Assembly (NCBI GenBank): GCA_950295325.1
Contig: OX485808.1
Coordinates: 25,318,527 to 25,382,526 of the forward strand
Source: Polytrichum commune
Lineage: Eukaryota > Streptophyta > Polytrichopsida > Polytrichales > Polytrichaceae
Direction of reading: 5' to 3'
DNA length: 64,000 nt
The notes beneath the pieces were generated by a model that was given only the letters and a program-made list of their open reading frames with translations, searched no databases and had not been told where the DNA came from. Positions within the stretch are counted from its first letter, which is position 1, and every line of letters begins with the position of its first letter. Below, piece by piece: positions 1 through 13,454 of the stretch. A program made the translations under genes and the position numbers.

Positions 1-1738
1 CACAATCTCATGGTCACGGCCCTTGGCTCGTGTGTGAAGTGGCCCTAAGTGTCACAGCCCCTTCCTTAACTTCATCCCCAAGCAGAGTGCTCGTCAAGCC
101 TCTCTCTCTGAATACTTTAAAACCGCCTGCCTGCAGCCAGCATTGGAACTTATTAGCTCGCTTCGATTCCGCTCTCACTGAGTCTCTATTCTATTGAGAA
201 TGTGCATTATTAAATGGGCGTACTTAACTTTCTTCTTAACTCTTAAAGAACCCACGAGGCCCCCGGCCGGCAAGGACCACGGATTTGTGGCAGACATGTA
301 AGTTAATTTGAAGGTGAGAGCGAATGGTGGGGGAGGGTTTGGTTTCATAACACCTACCAAGCGGGTACTACTGAAAGTATGTCTCCTACATGTTGCTTGC
401 TTATTCATCTCAATTTAAGTTCACCAGGTACACCGTTCATGGTATTTAGTGTCTCTTATTGTGCGGAGCTCACAATGTTATAACTCTTCTTAAAACTTAG
501 AATGTGAGTATCTATCATGTTGGATCTTTTTATGTTGTATGATGTCCAAATAATGAATATGACTTTTGTGATAAAAATCAAATATAGTCATAAAAAGTTA
601 CAATATAGCTTAATTCCAAATTGTAAGTGACGCTAAATATCATAAAGGGTGTAGATTAATTTGGGGCCACTGAGTCCAATCTACTGTATCAAGCGTTATT
701 GAGTTTCCTCAAGATTGATATAAATTTGAAAATTCTACAAGTTTTCTTAGGCTCATACAACAATGACATGTAGTTACTGTAAGTGAGCTTTGGCATGATT
801 CCATTTAGCTATAGTATCTGAATGAAATTTTTTGATATTGAAAATGAGCCTTGGTAGTGTAATGAAAATCTTAGACCTAGAGAGCTTAGCCTTGCATTTA
901 TCCTAGTTGAAATCCTTAAGTTTTGAAAACATGCAGACTTATAAAGTGGGATACTACTAGATAGTAAAGTTTGAGAAGTTAGTTTCATTACCTAGTTCAA
1001 CTTCTAATATTTGGAAGGGATTGTTAAATTTAACCATGTAGTTTGTCAAAACGACCACAAAGACGTGTCGCACGGTCACATGACTTGTCAAAATTTAAAT
1101 TTTCATCACACACATGAAGAGGAGCAAAGTAGTAGCTATGTGTAGAATTAATAATCTTGGCCAACTAAATGAATTAACAACTTGGCCAATGATTATGTAT
1201 GCATCTCTATGGTCATTCTAACCAGTGTGTGGTCAATTTAACAATCCCCTACTTGAAACCATCTTCAAAGTGCAATTCAACATTGACCAACAAAACGCCA
1301 TGAGTGGGATCCTAATGCAATGAAGTTTAAGGGTTATGGGCTCAAAGTTTGAAACACCTATTTGTCACAATCAAGTGGTTTGGTGTCCTGACACTATCGA
1401 GGGGGTAATAGTAAGAGCTTACCCTCTATAAGGTGGTTGTTGATTCCAAATCTAAGACCCCGATTTAATATTTAATTAAGCTAAGAATAAAATACACATG
1501 CTCTAAAATAGACAGTACTCAATGTTTTCACCCTACCCTCTTCTATCATGGTTCGCCCTCCCCCTCAATAAGTGTTGTGAACATTCACCCCATTACCCAA
1601 GGATAAACGTTCACAACACCTACCAAGGTGGAGAGCAGATCCGGGGAGGTGGAAAGTGGAAGTGTTTAATAGTGAACACAAGAGGACCTAAGGGCCACTT
1701 CACACACAAGCCAAGAGCCGTGACCATGAAATTGTGAG
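1..1738. repeat. Widely spaced inverted repeat pair (1-53 and 1684-1738)
   Basis: The first ~50 bases (core catggtcacggcccttggct) recur as the reverse complement at 1684-1738 with only a few mismatches. Related fragments with the phrase gtgtgaagtggccct also occur near 2170-2200. This looks like two oppositely oriented copies of a dispersed repeat, or the ends of an element about 1.7 kb long. No transposase is visible between the arms. Confidence 0.5.
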
Positions 1739-3169
1739 AGCCCGAAAGAAAGTGTCCAAAGGCCGTCCCAACACACCTCCAAAATCATGTAGTGTGGTCA
1801 CGGGTCCTCAAGTGTAATGTGAAGTCATATGTGACCGGGCCCTCAACCAAATGCTATTTCAATGAATGTCTATTCATGTGGGCCCTCACACATGATAAAA
1901 CAAAATAAATCAACGGTTGTGAGCATTCGGAGTGCCATGCTCTCCTAGTTTTGTGGTAAGCCTACCTCCAAGCAGTGGTTTTTGAAAATAGTCCAAGTGG
2001 TCCATGAAACTTGATCAATTGATGCCATGTAGGAATCCATGTAGACTTTACATCCATCTTGCATTCACTTATATACTCCGTTGGTCCCTCGAGCGTAGTG
2101 TGAAGCAGCGAACTTGGACCAGCTCCGCTTTTTCCACCATTGAGAGTGCTTGAAGTGCAATGATCACGGGCTCTCAGTCTCATGTGTAAAGTGGCCCTAT
2201 GATATGCATCGAAGTAAGAAATCAACAAAAGATGCTCTCTTGATAAACACAACCAAATCAGAAAAAAGTCCAATTTTTCACTCCGTTGCTTTTTTAAATT
2301 TTATATACGTTTCATCATAAGTTTGCCGATGCAACACGATGTTTATTGTGTAAATGAAACCTAATCGGTAGAAGTGGGAGAGCATGGAAACCATTCAAAC
2401 CAAACAACACGCTCCTTACATACCTTATCATACGTAGTAAAAAAACGACGCGAGGTTTAAGGTGAGAGAGACAGTGAGAAGGTTAGAACGTCCATGGCAG
2501 CAGCATGAGTGGCCCTGAAAGAAGCGGGCAGGCGGGCAGGGGGGCAGCTAAGGTAGTAGCGAAGGCAGCTGGTTGTCCCCACAAAGGGTGGCTTAGTTAT
2601 GGCTTAGTAGTTCAGGCAGGCCAATGACATGTCATATAATGCCACCTTTCCAGCCACCGCGCCACCTTTGAAGTTAATGGACGTACTACTTATTAACTTA
2701 CTTACTGGACTCACGGCCGCACCCCCGCAAGACTGTCCGCATGGGAGGGATTGGCCTCCGTGCCCCAATCACCGCCCTCCAAAATTCAACATCACATTCA
2801 TTAGGACAAAAAGGTGACATGGCCGCTCCTTGCAAACTGGACTTACCTACTTATGTATGGCTGTGAAAGTAAAGTGTCCGTGTGGAGATTCCCTCTACAA
2901 CCTTTGGGTAACATTAACACCTACCAAGGGATAATAATCGTAATCAACAATACATGTCTTCTACAAGTTGGACAAAGAATGAACATGTTGTATACAAGTA
3001 TGGCCTCTTCTTCATCCAACATAAAGTTTTTGGATTAGTATGCAACTCGAAGGTTACTTTTTTTGGTTGATTTGACAGTGGAATTAGTTTCAAAGACCTT
3101 GAGTTGGTGTAGTCCAAGTCATGTGGATTGGATTACGCCTTCATATATTCTTCCAAGTGTTAAAATTTG
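54..3169. other. AT-rich intergenic DNA without a supported gene
   Basis: Open frames are short and unlike known proteins. The phrase aacacctaccaag recurs near 350, 1615 and 2915, so the tract is built of old repeat copies. Bases 2281-2420 resemble 43040-43160, another dispersed repeat. Bases 2480-2570 are purine-rich. Confidence 0.5.
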
Positions 3170-3524
3170 GGTTGAGATCTCGGGGGGGGGGGGGGCAGTG
3201 TGTTAAAAAGTTAAGGATATAGGTGCGAACAACCACTATTTTATAGGGGGGTATTACTTTCAATTTTTTTTTTTTCACATGCTATCATTATGTAAATTTC
3301 TACTTTGGGTTAATAGAAAAATGGCTTGCATTACTTATAATTCCAAATTACCTATTATTCCATACCTTATAGTACTTTAAAGATGTCCAGTGCCATTTTT
3401 GATACCCTATATTACTCTTAAGTCCATTTATAATTTTTAGCCCCCATGTTTTTAAAATACCCTATCATTTGTTCGCACGTATATTGCTACTCCAACCAAT
3501 GACTACCCCCCCCCAGGTTGAGAT
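3170..3524. mobile_element. Mutator-like MITE with G-rich ends and 9-bp target duplication
   Basis: The 9-mer ggttgagat occurs at 3170-3178 and again at 3516-3524, a perfect direct repeat of the length Mutator-like elements make. The 337 bp between them begin with a long G run and end with a C run. Both subterminal arms contain a tgcgaacaa motif in inverted orientation followed by an ataggg-type block. There is no coding capacity, so it is non-autonomous. The superfamily is inferred from target-duplication length and inverted ends only. Confidence 0.65.
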
Positions 3525-4139
3525 GCAACAAAATTTATGAGAGGCTAAAGTCAAGATTCTAGGTTCTATCACGTATAGGTCCTCTCGATTGTGTTAACTA
3601 TCAAAGCTAGAATGGCGTCCTTATTTTCCAACACATGGTCCAATCTTATTGTAATACGTGTTTTTTGGTGTCCATCCTTCAAGCCTTGCCATATGCCACT
3701 TTAATATATGCATCTTCATGCGACTACCTAGTATTTATCTAAGGCCCATATACCTTCTCTTGTAAGCGTTTCTATCACATATTTGTACTATGAGTGTACC
3801 TCTTGTTCATCTATGAAAAAAGAATGCATTGAATTAACATGTAGTCTTGGAAGGTACATCTTGTTACAAAATTTGATGTTGGATTTAGCTTCCAATATCA
3901 AGCATTATGACTTTTAGCATAGCACATTGGGGTATTTGAGATAATAGTCTTGTGTTTTAGTATGCAAGGGGAAGATATTATTGACCATACAAATGGCGAG
4001 TGTCATGTGTTTACAATTTAGTACACTTTACTCAACTTGTAATCCGTTGTGTACCATAGACATTAACCTAATAACCATATCGAACATACTCAGACGCAAA
4101 TATTGGTAATTGCACTCAAACACCAAATGTCATACAGTG
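3525..4139. other. Intergenic AT-rich DNA
   Basis: I see no gene, RNA or repeat boundary here. Confidence 0.4.
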
Positions 4140-5070
4140 ACACCAATGGCGAAGTTTTTGTTCATTAGCATGGTAAACTATTACTTGGCTTATACATTGA
4201 TGAACTTGAAACATACTTAGATGAGACCGATGGAGATTCTTTGTGTTTAATCAACACAATGGTTGCCATCCTCCTTTATGTTGACAACGTTGTGTTTTTC
4301 TCTACATCAAGATCATGCTTATAAAGACTTGTGAACAAACTACAGTATACGAGTTTTTTTCACTTCTTGTACACACGCCCTCCTCTTGGTTAATCAGTCA
4401 AGCAACATCACTCTCCCAACACCTTGCCAAATGAGGGGCTAACACCTTACACAAATTGACAACCATGTGGAAGGCATCATGAGGTCTATCTTACCGGGAA
4501 ACTCATGCCAAACTAACATTAAAAATCACATTTGATTATATGAAGAAGCTTTTTCGTGCTAAGAATGGAAATCTTTCCATTTCTTAGGGAAGAAACTAGA
4601 TTACCTCCACCTCAAGGATTTTCTCAAATACAAATGTGAATTGTACATAAAGCAAACATTGACACCAACACAACACAAGATTATTGTTGCTTACCGCACC
4701 TCAAATCATACACTTGCCATTGAAACTAGAGAATGGCCACTTATCCCTATCCCTAGAGATAATAAATATGTTGCTTTTGCTCTTATAATGTAGTTGAAAA
4801 CGAGGTACACTTTGTGTTGGAGTGTGCCCTATATAACTCCATTAGAGATAAATTTCATTCATTATTTGAGAAGGTAGTATTAGGGAGTCTCAAGCCTTTC
4901 TTTCAATTGGACCATCAAATTGGAATTAGCCTCTACCTCACAGAGACTCTACTGCACTCGGCCACTCTAGGGAAATAGCTGGTTTGACACCATCTTCGTG
5001 TGCTTTTAATCCCATGAGCCTTTTGACTTCCTAGACTCTCAAATCAATCTCATTTCATATTAGTTTACAT
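4140..5070 (+). mobile_element. Decayed LINE-type retrotransposon (reverse transcriptase remnant)
   Basis: Around 4170-4320 the forward strand reads LGLYIDELETYLDE, then LLYVDNVVFFS, matching the palm region of plant non-LTR reverse transcriptases with YVDN in place of Y(A/V)DD. Further on, 4640-4950 reads KQTLTPTQHKIIVAYRTSNH and then VENEVHFVLECALYNSIRDK, resembling the C-terminal end of the same polyprotein class. The pieces are separated by stops and frameshifts and the central part is missing, so the copy is dead. A second fragment of the same region lies at 31050-31330. Confidence 0.7.
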
Positions 5071-8000
5071 GTCTTGCTCTTTAAAGGGGGCATGGTGATA
5101 CTTTGTCACACTTACACTAATATATGCAATTAGGTTGCCTTTGTGTTTAAAATGCCTCTTTACGCATGACAATTACTTGGGTCCAACCAGATCGCCAAAA
5201 AATTTAACGATTAACAAATATTACTTCATTTTGTTGTTGTGGTAATAAATATTCAAAACAATGTGGATTGTCAATAAGTTAGTGTGGAGCAACCTAACTT
5301 CACATATCAATGTACATGGACAAGGGTGAAAATGCAAAGAAACATTCTCTATCCCAATGATTTCTATTCAGCCAAATTCACCCTCAATTTAATTAGAGTC
5401 ATAGGCTTTGATATAATATGGCATGACCCAATTGAAATGAATTAAAAACAAACTTGTGAGGATTTTGTATTTGTTTTATTGCATACTCACGACATGTGTT
5501 GTGAATTGAAGTGTGTTATCATAGTTGTAGTTGAAGAGTGAAATTGACCTCGATTCTTGTTCCGTCTGTCGTTGCAATCCATGTAGCGAGGACAACAATT
5601 TATGGTTTTCATCGTACTTAAAGTTGGTCTCATAGTAATTGCTTCTTATGAACTTTCTCCTGTGGTTTAGCCTTTAATATCTCTCCCAATGCCACCTTCC
5701 AACTACAATTAAACTAGAACCAAAGAAAGTAAAACCGCAACCATCACAAATACATATTATTGACTATCCTTCAAATCATAGTTGACGAAGTTTAAAGTGT
5801 TTGCGGTTGTTATCAATTCACCTTTACCTCAAATTAGAGCCAAATGAAGTAAACCACCACCATCAACCATTGGGGTTGTAGTTATGTGTGGACACCCCCT
5901 AAGATAGCCAAGGCTAAATCTCTTGCTAATGAAATTGGGCCCCAAACAATCTTACCAAGGTTAAATTGGTATTTAAGCCACACATAAGGTTGTGTTTAAT
6001 TAATCATAATAGAGTTTGCAAATTATGATTATATGTATCTAATATTAATTACAATGTTGTATTTGAAAAAAATTGGTGCTATATTGATGGGGCCCACTCA
6101 AAGAGCAAGATATTCAACCCTAACCCTTGCCAATCCTACGACAAGGTAAAAGGATGAAGGGAAGACCCCCCAACCCCCCCCCCCTCCAGTTTGTGGTGGT
6201 TGAGTTTCTTTAATTTAACTTGATGTCTCTAATGATTAATCACTTTTCAAATTAGCCATTAAAATAGTCACATTTACAAACTTGTAACATAGCTCATATG
6301 TGAACTTCACATATATATTCTTAGCACAGTGAGGCTTCATAGTTTCATCGAAGCGATGTTCGAGTCATTTGCTTGTGATGTATGATAATTTTGAATTCAA
6401 CATAAATTTATACCAATGTGTTGTTGTGTTAGGACACATGTATAGATGAGCTTGAAATGGTGAGGTCAATGGCTCATGGCCCCCCTGACATTACAATTCT
6501 ACATTAGTTTGCGTAGGTAAACCTTTTATATTGATCATCGTGGCCCACTATAATTTTGTCATACCACATGATACTTGTGGTTTGTGTAATTTTTCTTGAC
6601 CCGCAGTATTTTCGATCCCACAGTATCAAAATTAGGAATTTGAAATCGAATCATTTTACAAAAACATTGATTACGTGAGATGAAAACATATAATCTCATT
6701 TATAAAACGTTTAATTATATTATTTGACTAAAATACCAATACTTCTTTATTATTTGATCATTTAGTAGTTTAATGGTCATAAATTATTAATTTATAAGCC
6801 ACCCTAATTCTCAACCCACACATAAAATACAATGGGCCACGATATTTTATACCCATTCTAACTTTCCACCCAGAACAAGAAGTGTAAACGGTGTAGATGG
6901 TATCCAAATATAGTAAAGCAAACAACTTCATTGTACTCAAAAATGCTATGAAGTGGCTCTCCAAAGTGACTCGTGGTTAGTATTAGGCCTTCCTCAAGTT
7001 AAATGGGAGGCCATTCTTTAACACACCAACAACCATAGATGAACACTTTGATGCCCCCCAAGTAATTAAGTGACATGAATCTAGGAGGAGAAGTAGGACC
7101 ATAATGAAAGCAAATGCCAACATTCAAAATTCAACACTTCATAATTAATTGTAAGGCAAGGCAAGGCAAGGGACAACAACATCTCACGGTCATCACCACC
7201 GCCGTCCAATGGGTGTCAACAACAACTTCAAAGCCTTATATATATAGCTGCTCTCATGATGATGTGATACTTATTAATAGTCATGATGATGTAAGGCATG
7301 GACGTGTAAATAAACTTGGGCGGAGTGGATGATTTAAAAACGATTTCTCATAACCGTTTCCCGGCCCACAATAACTTTAAGAAACAAAATCATCATGAAT
7401 ATATAGGAAATTGGAACTATCTTCCTTTCCTTATACACATGCACATTAAGTAGTGGCTGCAAGTGGCCCGGCCCAAAGTTGAGCTTTCTCCGTTGACTTA
7501 ACCAAAAATAGACATTCCAAAGTGGGGTTGGAATTGCACCGTATGATTATTTCCCTTGATATGCTAGGCTGGCAAAGCGAATCATATTCTCCAAGTCCGG
7601 ACTCTTCTACCTTACTACGTACACGGAAATTTCTTGTAGTAGCTCGCAAGGCCCGGAAATTTCACATGGGGAAAGAAAGCATATGTGTTATATACAAGGA
7701 GTTGACATCTGCCGAGATGGAACTTTTGTATACGAGTGTACCTCTCATTCGTCCAACACGAAAGCCCTTATATTAGATAGTATGCATATATCCCGGATGC
7801 TACATTTTTGACACCGGAATTAGATTTTAACTCCTAAATGCACTGTTTATGAGTAATTTTTGTTTATTTGGAGGAGGGCAAGTTCTAGAGAAAAATCCTA
7901 CATAAGGAGCCCAAATGTACTTTGAAGCCATAACCATGTTTACAACATGACTGGACCATATATATGTGGGTTACTTATGGGATTTTCCCATACGAAAAAA

Positions 8001-9311
8001 AGGTAGCATTAAGGATCAATATATTGTAAGCATAAAATTCCATCCAAAGTTCATATGTGGTAGAGAAAGCATGTATTCAGTAGTAGGTAAGGAAATTCAA
8101 AGGGAAAAGTTACAAGAGGACATGATTGAAGCATCCCTAGAATTTGGTTTGCGTTTTGGGCAACTCGAATTTCAAATTGTCAATGGTGTGAAATCTATAA
8201 ATGAGGTCATTTGCTCAATCGCAACGGTCAAAAGATGCATCGTAATCTAACTTCGACATCTTATCAAAGGAGTTTCACTAACATAGGTTTTTGTTATTGA
8301 CAGTTTGGCCCTTTCACCATAAATCGACCACTTTGTGGTCACCTAGGTTGTTAAGGATCAAAGACTTCCGAATTAATCTACTCAAAGTCGATTGAGAGAC
8401 TTGGCAACAAACCTATAAGGAGCCATTTTTTTAAGAATAAATGTTGGATGGATGAGAGGTATGCTTATATACACCAACCCCCTCTCTCGTGACATCTACA
8501 ATGATACATGCAATTAGGTTTACCTACACTATGGACTACTTTATGGATATCCCACATTAATTTGAATATTCATTAGCTCATGCTTTTTAAAAACTTGTTA
8601 CCATACTTTCTATAGGGGATGGATAAAAAATTTATTAGCTTTTGTAATTTGGTATTTATCCAAAGTACATTGAATAAGTAAAGAGGCAACCTATTCGTGA
8701 AGCCAACCAAATTGCACACATGAGTGTACATACAAGATCAATGTTGTTCTAGGTTTTTATAGGGTTTCAATAAAGGATTGTAATGTTCAAAGTGTTTGTT
8801 AGGCACTTCTACCCTATCATGAACCAATTGAGTTTCAAAAGGGAAAATGCTATGTTCATATGTTCAAAGTCGACAATTGATGTAATCCCCTACTGACCAA
8901 CTAAAAGAAAATCCACATGCCAAATGGCTAAAATGGTATAAAACAATATGCCCCCCCCCCCCCCCGCCTTTACGCTAAACTAAATAGGCTATATATTATG
9001 TGCCACACTACTAGTATTGAGCTTATTTCCACACTAAATACATTGGGGATAATATTATGGGTGGACCTATTTAGCGACCCCCAATATCTTGTGGGCCACA
9101 TTGTAGGGTTGCCCATGATAAGTCACATTATACATATGCCCACACTTCTCACCGTGGTCAATGTAGAGCTCAAGTTGAGAGCTTGAACTTGCAATTTTGG
9201 GAGTTTGATACTTGGAGTTGACAAACTTTCATTGGAACCTTAAACCATTGAAAGCTTGACCAATCTTCGATTTCCATGTAGTTGGAGCAAGTGAGAAGTG
9301 GTCAGGCTCAA
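5071..9311. other. Intergenic AT-rich DNA
   Basis: Homopolymer runs of C occur at about 6175 and 8950. A 94-codon frame at 7966-8250 (+) has no recognisable family and no splice context, so it is not called. A phrase around 7720-7790 resembles sequence at 28145-28220 and 2985-3040, consistent with old dispersed repeats. No gene is supported. Confidence 0.45.
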
Positions 9312-9528
9312 TGCACTATTATAGTAGTATTGTGGGTAATACCCATACTTCCCATTTGACATGGGCGGTCATTGTGATATGACCCTCATTTACACGTGTT
9401 GAGTCCAATATATGACAATTGTAGATTGAGACTCACCACATGTAAATGGGGTCATGTCACAATGATTGCCTGTGTTTAATGGGTAGTATGTTCCAGGCCC
9501 CACAATCCTAGTACTGAAGTGAGATACC
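9312..9528. repeat. Foldback (long-hairpin) element
   Basis: Bases 9312-9408 are matched by the reverse complement of 9427-9528 at roughly 75-80 percent identity, leaving a loop of under 20 bases. For example, tcattgtgatatgaccctca pairs with tggggtcatgtcacaatga. The structure could be a foldback MITE or, if transcribed, a long RNA hairpin. No coding frame is present. Confidence 0.65.
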
Positions 9529-9954
9529 GAGGGAGGAATAATACTTGATAAAGGATATCACTTCACGACAAGCCAAAACGTGCTTGAAAACCCATTCATT
9601 TGGGACCCACAAACTGAGTGGATGAACTCTTGATATTCATTAAAACTTTCCATGAGGCATCTTAGGATCATGACCAAGAGGTTGTTGTAGTTGTTCCACG
9701 TAAGATCCATGGAGGCGCCATCTAAGCGGTGCAAATCCGGTAAAAAGTTCAAGCTTTCAAGTTGGAGGCTTGATTGTAAAGTGGACTCAAGGGCACTTTG
9801 TGTGTAAGAGGTTCATTGCCATCGAGAAGGTTGCTTTCTTCAAGTCTTCGATCTTTGAGCTCAAAACTTCCCCAAGTATAAAAAGGTGCCTCAAATACAA
9901 GTGCGGACAAGGTGAGAAAGGCTAGAATACATGATAGCCATAAAAGGATCCGGG
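9529..9954. other. Intergenic DNA
   Basis: Nothing beyond short unsupported frames is visible here. Confidence 0.4.
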
Positions 9955-10350
9955 GGGTGGACTCCTCATTGGAAACCTAAATGACATGTGTGGGTCACTA
10001 TGAAAACAAATGTATACGTACTTATTGTATGGTATTCTAAAAAATGGACTCATGTATTTATACTAGGCTTTTCAATTTATGTGATAAATGCCTCCACTAC
10101 ATATATATATATATATATGTACTATATAATATCAAATATAACCTACATGTGGGTATCAAAAATGTAATACCAATCATATATTGCTACTTGATAAGTATGT
10201 CAAAACTTGAGTTATTACTACCATTCTAAATCATATTGATTCTAGAGCAATTTTGCCTAGGTATGAAAGTTTTTGCATGGTTTATAGATCCATATAGTGT
10301 TGAAAACATAGATATTGTCATATGCCCATACCCTACTAGTTTACAAAAAT
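9955..10350 (+). repeat. Dispersed repeat, block order B then A
   Basis: Block B (about 9955-10120, containing ttggaaacctaaatgacatg) and block A (about 10135-10350, containing cctaggtatgaa and a cataccct tail) both recur at 25000-25500, but there in order A then B. Block A alone recurs at 21852-22145. A TA dinucleotide run lies between the blocks at 10100-10118. Identity of the host element is unknown. Confidence 0.6.
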
Positions 10351-10566
10351 GATTTTCACATTATAGACACCCAAATGGATTTTTTTTCTCTTTAAGCTCA
10401 AAGTGCTCCCTGATTGTTAAATCCTTGTGTAAGTATCTACATCAAATACCAGAGTTGACTCCTCAATTACTTAACAAAAGTGAAAAATGGCGGCCTTTGG
10501 AGAGTATGTGAGCTTTTCTCTTGCACAATTACCTTCACACTTTCATAATTTCCCCTAGTCTCACTA

Positions 10567-11013
10567 CACTGATTATCCCATGTAGGGCGTGTGGTACTAA
10601 TTCCCGAAATACACACTTTTTTGCCAAATTTCAAAATTAGTGAGGGTTAGAATGTTTACTAAGTGATATTCAATTCATGGATACATCATGTACCATATAT
10701 TGCAAGATAATTAATGTGTGTTCTAAGGTACTTGTAGAGTGCACAAATTATTTTGGTGAATTCGAAGAGGCTTCTTCTTCTTCTTCTTCTTCTTTCTAAT
10801 CAACGCCTCAGTCTTGAGACATCTCCTCACACTGAGAAATTGAAAAGAGAACTTACATTGAGAGTTTTGACAACATGACACTTTGGACTCGCAATACCCT
10901 AGATCTACCTAATGGCACTCATTTCATAGCGTAAAGAACTTTAGTACAATATCGCCTTCACTCGATCCCCACACGCACTATCAACCCACCCTCACAAAAT
11001 GGGATAACCAATG
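10567..11013. mobile_element. MITE with CACTGATTATCCC-type terminal inverted repeat
   Basis: The left end reads CACTGATTATCCCAT and the right end, on the reverse strand, CATTGGTTATCCCAT, each flanked by TA. Another copy with the same interior lies in inverse orientation at 26957-27392. No transposase is encoded. Because the flanks read CTA and TAG, a TA target duplication cannot be separated from an extended inverted repeat. Confidence 0.65.
10771..10795 (+). repeat. (CTT)n microsatellite
   Basis: About eight consecutive CTT units inside the MITE. Confidence 0.9.
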
Positions 11014-13454
11014 TAGCTTTCCATCACTTCCCAACGAGGTAAGAAGCGGTAACTCGGCAATGTCGGGGATTTTGCACATGGCACTTGGCGCGCTAGGAAA
11101 GGGCCGGTGAATTGGCAATCATGAGAATCGGGATGTAGTGGCTTATAAAAGGTTACTACATACGTATGTATGTATGTAACGAAGTTATGGGTGATTTCAA
11201 GTTTGGCCATACATACTTTTTTGCATGGAGGGAGGAGGCTAGGGCCCAAAGAAGCCCCTCATGGAAGGCCATTTGCATTCATCATTGGAAGGTCCTTGGG
11301 AACCCCTTGTACTAAACCTCACTTATTTAGGCAAGGGATCTAGCCTTGAAGCATAAGTAGCTTCCTCACCATTTGCCAAAACCCACAGTACAAGGCACCC
11401 GCTACGTACCCAGATGGCTTTTTACTTTCGTATTGTGGCTTGGTTATCAACGACCCCGGTAACAAAGGATTATTATGGATTGTAAGGTATCTCTTGTACT
11501 TTGGTCTTAAGTGGCTCGATTTCTTATTTGAACCCTATAAGGTAGAGGATGCTTAAGCCAACACTTCAAGCTATTGCACATACTTATGCTTATGTGGTTG
11601 ATATAAATGTGAATACAAATGTAATAGCCTTTGGGCTAAACATAGGTATAAAGGAAGAAAACACATTTTTTTTAAGCCTCGATCGAAATAAGTGATGAAT
11701 ATTCAAAGTCAAAACCATTAGGTTCTTTAAAACCAATTCATAGACCATGTGTACGATGACCTTGCATATGATGAGGACTTTATTACATGTCCAAAACAAC
11801 CCCTCCAATCTAACGGTCAAGATCTTGTCAGGTTTTGGATTTTTTATGAAAAAAATCAACAGCCTCTCGACCATAATTTCATATTTAGTTCATGTCTAAC
11901 CCAAACGTCTTTCGAGAGTCCGTCATCTTGGTCAAAAAGTATTGCCATGTAGACATTTTGGAGAGCGATGACCTTTGGACTTTGGCCTTTTAGTGTGAAA
12001 GGTCGAGAGGCCGAACTTCTTGGTTCCTTGCAATGTGTTTGGTGGAAATTGACGGCCTCTCAACCTTCAACCATAGTGTGAAGTGAACCTAAGTTTGCGG
12101 GTGAGGCATCATGTGCTTTGATTGCGCATGGACGACACTTGGAAGGCTAAAGCTCTGTAACTTATGCATTAAAAAGGTGAAAACATGACAAGCTAAACTT
12201 CTATAGCATGAACTTGGTTACTTTGTTGATTTAACCTCGAAAATGACATAAAGGAAAACCCAACGTTGGGGGAATCGGACCTATCGGCCCTCAACATGGT
12301 ATGGGATTTATTTGTACTAGCCTTTGAAATCACAAGGATGAGTTACTTATACACCGACAAAATTGAGGTGCTTGAGAAGCCCACTTTGACATACCAACAT
12401 CACTTTTTAGACAAGGGACTCCAACCTAAGCAGGGGACTGAATCCGCATCAAATAAGTTCATGAATGGACGTGGTATTAAATGGTTGGGAAGCCCTTGGC
12501 AATGTTAAACTACTTGCACTACTTTCTAGACAATAGGGACATGATATATGAAGCATGTGTGTGGCTTGGGCTCCGTGCATCCAGTGAAGCCTATCGTGAA
12601 GGGGGCCAATAAAAACAAGCCCCTTATAGGTTGAAGACTGTTTCACTACACTTGGCTCCCAGATGCTTCATTTACAGTAGGAACTTTGATGTCATTGTTG
12701 GAATCAAATCCACGAAATACAACCGAATCTTGGTAAGTTATATGAAGTTTGTTGACAATGAGCATGGGAAGTCCGTTTCAGTTTTCTATGTTGATTTAAC
12801 ATCTCCAATGTTGATAGATAGAAACTCCGGTCCCTTTTTAGCAAGGGGCCGGCGTGAATAAAGTGTCCGTCCGTCCGTTCAGACACGATAACAATTCAAT
12901 GCATTTGCCTCCCTATTAAATCAAATTTACCCATACATCACGAAGTTCACAACATTATTCAGTTGTAGGCATATGCACTTTGGGGCCGAGAATTTGATGG
13001 GCTTTATGCCCCTCTTTTGTTATAGGCTCCTTTTACACAATGAATAATGCTTAACCCAAGGATTGTTCACCATCGGACATCTTAACCAACACCTCTTAGA
13101 GGAGTTTCGTAATATTCTGAAACCCGATTTGCATATTATATGTCTTCGGAATGCAATTGCCACACAAACTATATAATTTAAACCAACAACATGCTAGCTA
13201 GGTATAGCCACATTGGTTGTTAGCCATAGTTAGGGCTATATATTATGCCTTCTGCTCCCCTCCCCTTCTAGATAAGTTGTAGAGGGACTAGACTAATTGA
13301 CAATGTTATGTTGTAGCCCACGTGCATGTCAAGTGGCACACACTAGAGGGTACGACCAACAGTCATATGTGTTGAGAGGGGAGCTTGGGGTTTTCTAAAT
13401 GGGAGCACTAAGGTAGGCAACCTTTTTGCGGTTACTTATCTTAACCATACACCT
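11014..13454. other. Intergenic DNA
   Basis: Several 60-95 codon frames exist on both strands (for example 11590-11874 and 12266-12508) but overlap each other, show no protein family and no consistent splice signals. No gene is supported. Confidence 0.45.
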
